Shown here: one piece after another, positions 16,384-24,642 of the stretch
How the letters are laid out: every line of letters starts with the position of its first letter
Position numbering within the stretch: position 1 is the first letter of the stretch
Source of the DNA: Methylococcales bacterium
GTDB lineage: Bacteria; Pseudomonadota; Gammaproteobacteria; Methylococcales; Methylomonadaceae
Assembly: GCA_030693155.1 (NCBI GenBank)
Contig: JAUYBJ010000010.1
Location: 1 to 32,943, forward strand
DNA: 32,943 nucleotides
Direction of reading: 5' to 3'
Made by a program: the position numbers and the translations under genes
The notes under the pieces: generated by a model
What the model was told of the DNA's origin: nothing
Databases searched by the model: none
The model's input: the letters and a program-made list of their open reading frames with translations, nothing else

Positions 16384-18950
16384 AGTTCGTCCTCAGGCTT
16401 GTTGAGTACAATCAGTTGTGAAGTCTGCGAGTGGCTGAAATACGCCTCCGCGATCACTTCGGCAAGCCGCCATAACACATTGGTGGTATTGGATAGCAAT
16501 TGCTCAAGATGGCTATAAATGACTTCATTTTCCTTGGCTTGTGTTAATTCAAGCACATTGCACAGCCGTACATCGGTGTAGGCTTTTAAAATCAACCGCT
16601 CTTCTTCACTCAACTGGCGTTTGCCTTTAGTGCGCGGTAACGCGCTGATATGAATGGATAATTGCCCCAATTGATACGCCAGTGAGCGCGGGTGGGATTC
16701 GTCCAACAGCAATAATTCCAGCACCAACGGCAACTGAATATACGAACGGTAGCGGCGTTGATAAATCGTTAAACTGTCCGTCGATACCAGCACCGCTTCC
16801 AGCACCTGACTTTGTAGCGTGTCTTCGTGCCGCAATGTCAAAGTCGGGCGCAGCAAGGCAATCAATGTTAATGCCCGCTCTAATCTGCGTCCGCTGTCCA
16901 GCATCAACCAGGCGGCTTCGCGCGTCATACTTTCACCCGTCAAGCCGATAAAGGCAACCATCCCCGTAATCAACTCATCGAGATGCGAGGGTAACTGTCC
17001 GATAGTGACATCAGTATTCAGCACACGCTGTTGCCAGCGGCGTTGAATATTATCAACACTGCGCCATGTATCATTCGACCAAAAGTCACGAATACTGAAT
17101 GCCGCCTGCACAAAGGCATTGATATTAGCAGTCAGTGAACCTTTGCGCGGTGCGTCTTTAGCCAGCGACAACAGTTCACCGTGTGGTGCTTTCAGCAACT
17201 GCTCATCACATTTTACAAACCCTGGATAAGTTCCCGTCACTTGCGTCAGAGCGCGTAATAAAACATACAGACATTCGTTATCAACCGAATCGTCAAACTT
17301 AACGGCTTTCTCGGTATTGCGTAACACAGTGCGCAACAGCAGGGAAATCGCTTTCACCCGCTCCAGATGCCGACCGACCCAAAACAGATTATCAGCAGCG
17401 CGACTGGTTAAAGGTTCAGTAACCGCTTCAATCTGTTGGTTACGGCGCGGTTGCGTCCAGATACTGATGGGTTTTTCAGGTTCAGTTGCCAATACCCAAG
17501 TGTCTTTACTGACCCCGCCTGCCTGATTGGACACGATAAAATTATCTTTTTGCCGCGCCACACGGGTCAATCCGCCCGACATCACCGCATAATCATCACC
17601 ACTGGCAACGGCAAACGTGCGTAATACCGCGTTACGCGGTTCGATATGATGATCAACAAACGCGGGGAGTGTGGAAAAACTCACCTGCTCCTGCCCGATA
17701 AACAAGTGCGGTTTCGCTCTTATCTGACTGCGCAGCAAATCTTTTTCCTGACTGCTTAACAAACCGCCGAACACGGCGTGATTATCCTGACTGCGATTAA
17801 TCGGTTTAATCACCAGTCTGTCCAGATTTTGCAATACAAAATCGCGTTCCCGCGTCTGTCCGCACCACCACGTTGCGACCGAGGATAATTTTAATTCTTC
17901 ACTTAAAAAATAGCGTGATAAACGCGGCAAAAATGCCAGCAACGCGGGATTTTCCAGAATACTGCTGCCTAATGGATTGGCGATTGCCACATTACCGCGC
18001 CGCACCACTTCCAGCAGTCCCGCGATTCCCAATTGTGAGCCGCTGCGCAATTCTAAAGGATCACAGAACGAATCATCGACACGGCGTAAAATGACATCAA
18101 CGGGCTGCAGACCAGCCAACGATTTCAGCCAGACGTGTCCGTCACGCACCGTTAAATCACCGCCCTGCACCAGCGTAAACCCTAAATAGGCCGCCAGATA
18201 GGCGTGTTCAAAATAGGTTTCATTTAAAGGGCCGGGGGTGAGAATAACGATACGCGGGTCTTCTTTATTGTGCGGTGCAATATCCGCCAGACCTTTATGC
18301 AATGCCTTGAAAAACCCCGCCAGACGATGCACTTGAGTTTCCCGAAAAATATCAGGCAATACCCGCATCATCACCATGCGGTTTTCTAACGCATAGCCTG
18401 AACCAGAGGGAGCTTGCGTTCTGTCATCCAGCACCCACATCCGTCCGTTCGGGCCACGCGCCAGATTGGCGGAATAAAGAGTTAAATATCGCTGTTGCTT
18501 TTGCAGGGTATCGACACACGGACGCAAAAAACCTTCATGCGCAAAAATAAGTTCAGCGGGTAACAAACCTTTTTTTAACAGGGTTTGTTTGCCATAAATA
18601 TCTTTCAGTATCAGGTCAAGCAACTCGGCACGTTGCTTGAGTCCCGCTTCAATCGTTACCCATTCTTCACTGCTGATTAATAACGGAACAGGATCTAGCT
18701 TCCACGGTCGGGTCAGATTTTGCGCGTCACCATAAACATTGTAAGTAACACCATTTTCCCGCAATAAACGTTGCGCTTCACGGCGACGCGCTTCGAGTTG
18801 CTCGCTGCCCATCGTATCAAGCGCGTCCATAAAGCGTTCCCAATACGGCAACGCTTTATTTTCTGTGGCATACATTTCATCGTAGATGCCCAGCTGCGTT
18901 GCGTAGTATTGCGCACCCATATCATTGGCTGGGCTGTTGATGTTACGCAC
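16380..18950 (-). CDS. fused permuted ATP-grasp and alpha-E protein
   Basis: The protein has about 856 residues. The first ~490 residues are permuted ATP-grasp (NGVTYNVYGDAQNLTRPWKLDP, GLLPAELI, LDDRTQAPSGSGYALENR, GGVSKDTWVL). The rest is alpha-E with two Glu-Arg motifs (LFWVGRHLERVKAISL and MLDSGRRLERALTLI). GTG at 18950 is chosen as start because AAGGAA, overlapping the citrate synthase stop, lies 6 bases upstream. ATG at 18920 is an alternative with no such site. It lies 10 bases after gltA and overlaps transglutaminase 2. It carries both functions of the split plus-strand pair in one chain. Confidence 0.9.
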   Translation of the reverse strand: MRNINSPANDMGAQYYATQLGIYDEMYATENKALPYWERFMDALDTMGSEQLEARRREAQRLLRENGVTYNVYGDAQNLTRPWKLDPVPLLISSEEWVTIEAGLKQRAELLDLILKDIYGKQTLLKKGLLPAELIFAHEGFLRPCVDTLQKQQRYLTLYSANLARGPNGRMWVLDDRTQAPSGSGYALENRMVMMRVLPDIFRETQVHRLAGFFKALHKGLADIAPHNKEDPRIVILTPGPLNETYFEHAYLAAYLGFTLVQGGDLTVRDGHVWLKSLAGLQPVDVILRRVDDSFCDPLELRSGSQLGIAGLLEVVRRGNVAIANPLGSSILENPALLAFLPRLSRYFLSEELKLSSVATWWCGQTRERDFVLQNLDRLVIKPINRSQDNHAVFGGLLSSQEKDLLRSQIRAKPHLFIGQEQVSFSTLPAFVDHHIEPRNAVLRTFAVASGDDYAVMSGGLTRVARQKDNFIVSNQAGGVSKDTWVLATEPEKPISIWTQPRRNQQIEAVTEPLTSRAADNLFWVGRHLERVKAISLLLRTVLRNTEKAVKFDDSVDNECLYVLLRALTQVTGTYPGFVKCDEQLLKAPHGELLSLAKDAPRKGSLTANINAFVQAAFSIRDFWSNDTWRSVDNIQRRWQQRVLNTDVTIGQLPSHLDELITGMVAFIGLTGESMTREAAWLMLDSGRRLERALTLIALLRPTLTLRHEDTLQSQVLEAVLVSTDSLTIYQRRYRSYIQLPLVLELLLLDESHPRSLAYQLGQLSIHISALPRTKGKRQLSEEERLILKAYTDVRLCNVLELTQAKENEVIYSHLEQLLSNTTNVLWRLAEVIAEAYFSHSQTSQLIVLNKPEDEL

Positions 18951-18960
18951 GAATGATTCC

Positions 18961-20262
18961 TTATCGTTGATTAATATCTTTATAGTGGCGCAACGGCTCA
19001 CCCGTGTATATCTGACGCGGACGGTAAATAGTGACGGTTTCACCATGAATCATTTCGCGCCAATGTGCCAACCAGCCGGGCATACGCCCGATGGCAAATA
19101 ACACGGTGAACATATTGGTAGGAATACCTGCCGCACGCAGTATCAAGCCTGAGTAAAAATCCACGTTAGGGTACAATTTTCTGGATATAAAATAATCATC
19201 TTTCAGGGCAATTTCTTCCAGTTTGCGGGCAATATCAAGCAATGGATCATTAACCCCCGGTTTGTTCAGTAGTTTATCGCAATGTTGTTTCAATACCATT
19301 GCACGCGGATCAAAGTTTTTATACACCCGATGCCCGAAACCCATCAGCCTGCGACCTGAATTTTTATCTTTCGCCTGATTGATAAATTCAGTGCCGTCAC
19401 CACCTTCGGCGTGGATTTGTTCCAGCATTTTAATGACTTCCTGATTTGCACCACCATGACGCGGCCCCCACAGTGCGGCAATCCCTGCGGTAATGACCGC
19501 ATAGACATTCGCCATACTGGAGCCTGCGGTACGCACCGATGAGGTGCTGCAATTCTGTTCATGATCGGCGTGTAATATCAACAGCATATCAATAGCGGCA
19601 ACAATATCAGGGTCAAGTTGATAATCGCGCACAGGTGAAGAGAACATCATGTTCAAAAAATTATCGGTATAACGGTATTGAATGGATGGATACACCAGCG
19701 GCTCACCGATGGATTTTTTATAGGAAAATGCAGCAATGGTACGCACTTGTGAGACTAAATTAGCCACAATCTGTATTTCCGTGTCTTCATCGAGCCTATC
19801 GGGGACAGGATAAAACGTCGATAAAGAAGCCACCATGGTCGCCAGAATACCCATCGGATGAGAGCCACGCGGAAAACCGTTAAAAAAATGATGCACATCT
19901 TCATGAATAATGGAGGATTCATTAAGACGGGTGGAAAAAGTCAGTAATTGTTCATTACTGGGTAATTCGCCATACAGCAACAAATAAGCAACTTCGGTAA
20001 AGCGCGAGTGTTCTGCCAATTCTTCTATCGGATAGCCGCGATAACGCAATATGCCCTGTTCGCCATCAATATAGGTAATCGCACTTTCACACGCGCCTGT
20101 ATTACCGTAACCATCATCCAGCGTGATGTAGCCGGTTTCGCTACGCAACTTGGTAATATCAATAGCTTTTTCGCCCTCAACCCCCATGTAAGTAGGTAAT
20201 GAGTAGGTTTTATCTTCCAGCGTTAAGGTGGCTGGTGTCAGCAGTTTTAATTTATCGCTCAT
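18961..20262 (-). CDS. gltA: citrate synthase, type II
   Basis: The protein has 433 residues, full length for hexameric Gram-negative citrate synthases. The active-site segments are LHADHEQNCSTSSV (His), WGPRHGGANQEV (His) and GFGHRVYKNFDPRA (with downstream Asp in NVDFYSGL). It condenses acetyl-CoA with oxaloacetate in the TCA cycle. GGAGCG lies before the ATG. It sits between the transglutaminase-DUF2126 gene (56-base gap) and the fused ATP-grasp/alpha-E gene (10-base gap), an unusual place for a housekeeping enzyme. It is either co-regulated with the accessory cluster or caught up in it. Confidence 0.97.
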   Translation of the reverse strand: MSDKLKLLTPATLTLEDKTYSLPTYMGVEGEKAIDITKLRSETGYITLDDGYGNTGACESAITYIDGEQGILRYRGYPIEELAEHSRFTEVAYLLLYGELPSNEQLLTFSTRLNESSIIHEDVHHFFNGFPRGSHPMGILATMVASLSTFYPVPDRLDEDTEIQIVANLVSQVRTIAAFSYKKSIGEPLVYPSIQYRYTDNFLNMMFSSPVRDYQLDPDIVAAIDMLLILHADHEQNCSTSSVRTAGSSMANVYAVITAGIAALWGPRHGGANQEVIKMLEQIHAEGGDGTEFINQAKDKNSGRRLMGFGHRVYKNFDPRAMVLKQHCDKLLNKPGVNDPLLDIARKLEEIALKDDYFISRKLYPNVDFYSGLILRAAGIPTNMFTVLFAIGRMPGWLAHWREMIHGETVTIYRPRQIYTGEPLRHYKDINQR

Positions 20263-20318
20263 ACAAATAACGCTCCAGTTTTATTGATTATTTCGGTGGG
20301 TAAAACAGCCTTGCCACC

Positions 20319-23300
20319 CTACCGATTACGATGACGTAAATCCAGCGTAAACGGATACTCGGTACTTAATTCTTCCACAGGTGGTGCCATTGCTCTAGGT
20401 ACAGCATCGGCGATGCTGAACGTGGTTTGCAACGGTTTATCGGACGGTGCAGCGGGAGAACTTGCCAACGGCGGGCGAATGATAACACCGGGTGTATGCC
20501 CATAATCCCAAAAACGGGTCATGCGGCGCGTTTCAGCGGCGTAATCATTAACAGGAAAATCATCATAACTACGACCACCGGGATGGGCGACATAGTAAGT
20601 ACAACCGCCCACTGAATGCCCGTTCCAAGTGTCTATTACATCAAACACCAGCGGCGTATGGGGTGCAATCGTGGGATGTAATGCTGACGGCGGCTGCCAT
20701 GCGCGATAACGCACCCCTGCGACAAATTCCCCTTTGCGCCCTGTATTGCGCATCGGTAAGCGTCTGCCGTTACAGGTAATGACATAACGCCCTTCGGTAA
20801 AACCTGTTACCAACACTTGAACGCGCTCAACCGAGGAATCGACATACCGCGCCGTACCGATGCTGCTCATTTCTTCGCCTAAAACGTGCCACGGTTCAAT
20901 GGCAAAACGCAGTTCTAAATCAATGCCATCGACCAGCGTATTGCCATAACGGGGAAAACGGAATTCAAAAAACGGATCCAGCCATTCCAAATCAAAGCCA
21001 AAGCCCGCACGTTGCAGGTCTTTAGTCACCTGCTTCATGTCTTCGCGGACATAATGCGGCAACATAAAACGGTCGTGCAGTTCCGTACCCCAGCGCACTA
21101 AATCGTGTTTATAGGGTTCGCGCCAGAACCACGCAATCAATGAGCGCAATAACACGGTTTGCACCAAAGACATCCGCGCATGAGGCGGCATTTCAAACGA
21201 GCGCAGTTCTAAAATACCCAAGCGTCCTGTGGAACTGTCGGGTGAATACAGTTTATCAATACAGAACTCAGAGCGATGGGTGTTGCCGGTAATGTCCGTC
21301 ATTAAATGACGCAGTAATCTATCCACCAGCCACGGCTCAGGCACTTCACCTTCGGGGATTTGTTGAAAAGCGATTTCCAGCTCATAGAGTTTTTCATCAC
21401 GCCCTTCATCGACACGCGGGGCTTGACTGGTAGGGCCGATAAACATCCCCGAAAACAAATACGATAATCCAGGGTGATGCTGCCAGTAGGTAATCAGACT
21501 GCGTAATAAATCAGGGCGACGTAATAACGGGCTGTCGGTGGGCATTTCTGCGCCCATCGTGATATGGTTGCCGCCGCCTGTGCCAGTATGACGACCATCC
21601 TGCATAAACTTTTCCGTACCCAAGCGGGTTTGGTGCGCCTGTTCATAGAGAATCGTGGTTTTTTCTACCAACTCCGACCACGTTTTAGACGGATGAATAT
21701 TAACTTCAATTACACCGGGATCAGGCGTAACCATCAAGCGTTCAATGCGGTAATCACGCGGCGGTTCATAACCTTCCATCACGATAGGCAATGCCAGATT
21801 ATCGGCAGTCGCTTCAATCATCGCGACCAGCTCAAGATAATGCTCCAGAGAAGTCAGCGGCGGCATGAAAATATATAGCCGCCCTTCCCTCGCTTCTATA
21901 CACAGCGCGGTATGCGGCACTTCAACTTCTATCGTATCATCACCGACATCCTGTTGAATAATTTCAGGATGTTCGTTAATTTTTTCTTCAATGTGACTGT
22001 AACGACGGGTGACTTCACCGTAATAATCACCCAGTTCGGGCAAGTCTTCAAACAGACTTTGGTCTTCGTGCGTATCGCGTTTATCGGGTGCAATCCACGG
22101 TAAACTGGCCAACGGTAAGCGCATCCCCATCGGTGAATTACCTGGAATCAGGAACATCTCCCCACGGCGAAAATCCCACGGCCCACTTTTCCAGCAGTTG
22201 TCATTCCAGTTCCATTTAATCGGCAAGGTAAAACCGGCGGGTTGATTCAAGCCCGTGTCCAATAATTTGGTCAGGTTTTTGCGTTCAATCGAATCTTTTA
22301 AATTACTTTTTAACGGATCAATATTGTCCGGTAACGTACCTTCTTGCCAGAGATGATAAAAGCTGTCTTCAAATCCAGTAACAATATATTTAGACGCTAT
22401 GCCCAAACGCTTACCGAGTTGGCGAATAAATTGTTGTGCGTGCGTGACCGTGTGACCGTAATCTTTATTAATGTCGGCAAGCAATTCAGGATTGCGCCAC
22501 ACTGCTTCGTTATCTTTACGCCAGAAAATGCCGTATTGCCAACGCGGTAACGGTTCACCCGGATACCATTTGCCTTGACCGTAATGTAGCATCGCGCCTT
22601 TAGCAAACACATCTCGCAAGCGTATGGTCAATTGTTGTGCACGTTCTCGCTTGTTTGCACCATCAGCGTGCGTATTCCATTCATCACCTTCCATATCATC
22701 GACCGATACAAAAGTCGGTTCACCGCCCATGGTCAAGCGCACATCATCTTCCAGTAAGCGTTTATCGACAAACTGTCCCAAGGCATCAATGTGATACCAC
22801 TGCTCATCGGTGTATGGTTTGGTGACGCGCGGGTCTTCGTGCAGCCTATCCACGGTATTGCTGAATTCAAATTCCACTTCGCATTTATCGGTGCCGCCCG
22901 TAACAGGTGCAGCACTGGCGGGATCTGGCGTACACGCCAATGGAATATGCCCTTCACCCGCCAGTAATCCTGAGGTGGGATCCAGTCCTATCCAGCCAGC
23001 CCCTGGAATATATACTTCTGTCCATGCGTGTAAATCAGTGAAATCCTGTTCAGGGCCTGATGGGCCGTCCAGTGATTTTATATCGGAGGTCAACTGCACC
23101 AGATAGCCTGAAACAAACCGCGCCGCCAAACCCAGATGACGTAACGCCATAACCAGTAACCACGCGGAATCCCGACACGAACCACTGCGAATTTTTAACG
23201 TTTCTTCACAGCTTTGAATGCCCACTTCCATGCGGATGTTATAGCTGATAGCCGCAAATACCGTGCGGTTAATCTCCACTAAAAAATCATTAATCGAACG

Positions 23301-23714
23301 TTTTCCGGTATCTAATTCTTGCACCCATTGCTTTAATAATGCGCCCTCTTCGGTTATTTCCAGATAAGGTTGCAGTTCTTTCAGGGTCAGTGCATCGTAA
23401 GTAAACGGGTAGTTTTCCGCATAATCTTCCACGAAAAAATCAAACGGATTAATCACCGTCATGTCAGCAATCACTTCCACTTCAACGCTGAGTTTTTCGC
23501 ATTTATCAGGAAACACCACGCGGGCAAGGAGGTTGCCGAACGGGTCTTGTTGCCAATTGATGAAATGATTTTTCGGCTCAATGCGTAAGGCGTACGCCTT
23601 AATGGGCGTACGACTGTGTACCGCTGGACGTAAGCGAAATACATGAGGCGATAACGAGACAGGTCTATCGAAGTTGTAAATCGTTTTGTGACGAATGGCG
23701 ACGCGAATGGTCAT
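20319..23714 (-). CDS. transglutaminase fused to DUF2126 putative amidoligase
   Basis: The protein has 1131 residues. Residues 1 to about 290 form a transglutaminase module: N-terminal MTIRVAIRHKTIYNFDRPVS, Cys180 in RSGSCRDSAWLLVMAL, His in DLHAWTEVYIPG, and Asp in WIGLDPTSG. The remaining ~800 residues match DUF2126 (COG4196), predicted to be an amidoligase of glutamine-synthetase-like fold. Visible segments are DDVRLTMGGEPTFV, TGTGGGNHITMGAEMPTDSP and LELRSFEMPPHARM. One chain may thus both make and cleave or transfer amide bonds. It is the first gene of the minus-strand operon leading to gltA. GGAAG precedes the ATG, and it ends in TAG. Confidence 0.92.
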   Translation of the reverse strand: MTIRVAIRHKTIYNFDRPVSLSPHVFRLRPAVHSRTPIKAYALRIEPKNHFINWQQDPFGNLLARVVFPDKCEKLSVEVEVIADMTVINPFDFFVEDYAENYPFTYDALTLKELQPYLEITEEGALLKQWVQELDTGKRSINDFLVEINRTVFAAISYNIRMEVGIQSCEETLKIRSGSCRDSAWLLVMALRHLGLAARFVSGYLVQLTSDIKSLDGPSGPEQDFTDLHAWTEVYIPGAGWIGLDPTSGLLAGEGHIPLACTPDPASAAPVTGGTDKCEVEFEFSNTVDRLHEDPRVTKPYTDEQWYHIDALGQFVDKRLLEDDVRLTMGGEPTFVSVDDMEGDEWNTHADGANKRERAQQLTIRLRDVFAKGAMLHYGQGKWYPGEPLPRWQYGIFWRKDNEAVWRNPELLADINKDYGHTVTHAQQFIRQLGKRLGIASKYIVTGFEDSFYHLWQEGTLPDNIDPLKSNLKDSIERKNLTKLLDTGLNQPAGFTLPIKWNWNDNCWKSGPWDFRRGEMFLIPGNSPMGMRLPLASLPWIAPDKRDTHEDQSLFEDLPELGDYYGEVTRRYSHIEEKINEHPEIIQQDVGDDTIEVEVPHTALCIEAREGRLYIFMPPLTSLEHYLELVAMIEATADNLALPIVMEGYEPPRDYRIERLMVTPDPGVIEVNIHPSKTWSELVEKTTILYEQAHQTRLGTEKFMQDGRHTGTGGGNHITMGAEMPTDSPLLRRPDLLRSLITYWQHHPGLSYLFSGMFIGPTSQAPRVDEGRDEKLYELEIAFQQIPEGEVPEPWLVDRLLRHLMTDITGNTHRSEFCIDKLYSPDSSTGRLGILELRSFEMPPHARMSLVQTVLLRSLIAWFWREPYKHDLVRWGTELHDRFMLPHYVREDMKQVTKDLQRAGFGFDLEWLDPFFEFRFPRYGNTLVDGIDLELRFAIEPWHVLGEEMSSIGTARYVDSSVERVQVLVTGFTEGRYVITCNGRRLPMRNTGRKGEFVAGVRYRAWQPPSALHPTIAPHTPLVFDVIDTWNGHSVGGCTYYVAHPGGRSYDDFPVNDYAAETRRMTRFWDYGHTPGVIIRPPLASSPAAPSDKPLQTTFSIADAVPRAMAPPVEELSTEYPFTLDLRHRNR

Positions 23715-23763
23715 AATATTTCTTCCTATTGCCCGATGGTTGGTTTGGCTTTTAGTTAGCTAG

Positions 23764-23777
23764 TTGTAATAATACAA
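23764..23777. promoter_or_regulatory. TTGTA/TACAA dyad upstream of the DUF2126 gene
   Basis: TTGTAATAATACAA is a 5-bp dyad with a 4-base centre. A tighter one, TTGTATTACAA, lies at 23824-23834. Both flank a weak sigma-54-like element on the minus strand (23777-23793, GG-N10-GC). Together they may form the operon's control region. Confidence 0.4.
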
Positions 23778-23897
23778 GCATTAATCATTCCATATTGTGA
23801 TTTTTTACAAAAATGTAGAAATATTGTATTACAACCAATGTATTTATTATTGAATGACAGCTTGTAATCTGAGTGAAGCAACACACAATGCTTAAAC

Positions 23898-23926
23898 AAA
23901 AAACGCCCCATTATGGGGGCGTTTTT
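23898..23926. terminator. bidirectional terminator-like hairpin
   Basis: CGCCCC (23904-23909) pairs with GGGGCG (23916-23921), flanked by five A and five T. The sequence is nearly the same as the terminator at 1065-1092. No intact gene ends here, so it probably marks a gene that has been lost. Confidence 0.7.
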
Positions 23927-24018
23927 GTGTGTTTGAATCAAGTAATTATTTAGCGTCGTTCAAATTAAAGAATCGCAGTCGATACTTATCGAGATTATTT
24001 CCCTGTTAGCGTCACGCG

Positions 24019-24045
24019 AATGTCCTGAAAACTACTGACACATCA
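24019..24045 (+). repeat. IS3-type terminal repeat remnant 1
   Basis: By hand alignment 22 of 27 bases match the IS right end at 32569-32595 read on the minus strand: TGTCCTGAAAA and TGACACATCA are identical and a 4-base middle differs. No transposase remains beside it. Confidence 0.55.
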
Positions 24046-24082
24046 AAATTACTCTCAGGTCTTTTCAGTGATTTTATAGAAA

Positions 24083-24109
24083 AGTGTCCTGTTTAGTGTA
24101 GCCACATCA
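24083..24109 (+). repeat. IS3-type terminal repeat remnant 2
   Basis: By hand alignment 21 of 27 bases match the IS right end at 32569-32595: GTGTCCTG, AGTGT and CACATCA are shared. It ends at the base before the first recognisable YkgJ-like codons, so an insertion could have removed that gene's start. Confidence 0.5.
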
Positions 24110-24110
24110 A

Positions 24111-24533
24111 TGTCGTATGGGCTGTGATGGCTGTTGTCGGCGACTTGCGGAAATTCCTAGACTCACAGCAACCGAATGGGAGTTGTTGCGGAATGGACTC
24201 GCCGCGTTGCCGCCTGAACAGCTTTTGGAAATTGGCAAAAACATTGCCGCGCTGGCTTAGCAAACTTCACGCCCTATCACCTGTCCGATTTTGAATCAAT
24301 CGCTGGGGGCTTGCAGGGTGTACGCTCATAGACCTGTGGCTTGTCGCACTTATGGTTTTTATATGCAGCGTGATAAGGGGCTTTACTGTGCGGAGATAGA
24401 ATCGCGCGTGGCAGAGGGCGATTGGGCTACCGTGGTGTGGGGTAATCATGATGCTGTTGATCGCAGTCTTAACGCGCTGGGCGACAGTCGCGATTTGACC
24501 GAGTGGTTTACACTATGGCAGAGTACAATTTAA
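24111..24533 (+). pseudogene. YkgJ-like cysteine-cluster protein gene with internal amber codon and no proper start
   Basis: One reading frame gives CRMGCDGCCRRLAEIPRLTA, then 49 residues on a TAG (24258-24260). The same frame continues with TCPILNQSLGACRVYAHRP and VACRTYGF to 24533. The Cys pattern CxxGCxxCC, then TCP, GACRVY and ACRTYGF is that of the YkgJ/UPF0153 metal-binding (zinc or iron-chelating) family. The frame is open upstream only to TAG at 24099. The only ATG there (24117) would drop the first Cys, and the IS-end repeat stops at 24109. The 5' end therefore looks cut and the middle carries a single nonsense codon. Confidence 0.7.
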
Positions 24534-24578
24534 CAACGCTATTAATGGCAAAAACAAAGTGCTGATGAAATAGTGGAG

Positions 24579-24598
24579 TCAAAAATCATGATTTTTGA
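24579..24598. promoter_or_regulatory. 20-bp perfect palindrome upstream of the aldolase gene
   Basis: TCAAAAATCATGATTTTTGA (24579-24598) reads the same on both strands and ends 44 bases before the aldolase ATG. It could be an operator for a dimeric repressor or activator. Confidence 0.5.
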
Positions 24599-24642
24599 TT
24601 CCTAATCATTTAACCACTACCCAACAATTAAAGGAGAGCCGC

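Larger units (their letters stand above)
23715..24110. other. gene-free region upstream of the DUF2126 operon
   Basis: No gene is supported. From left to right it contains TTGTA/TACAA dyads near the operon's promoter, a terminator-like hairpin at 23898-23926 and two copies of an IS3-type terminal repeat (24019-24045 and 24083-24109) that abut the YkgJ-like remnant. Confidence 0.7.

Noticed and set aside
20295-20318. Terminator between the DUF2126 gene and gltA
   Set aside because: The GGTGGG/CCACC pairing is imperfect and lacks a T tract. It looks like a degenerate repeat copy, so co-transcription with gltA remains likely.
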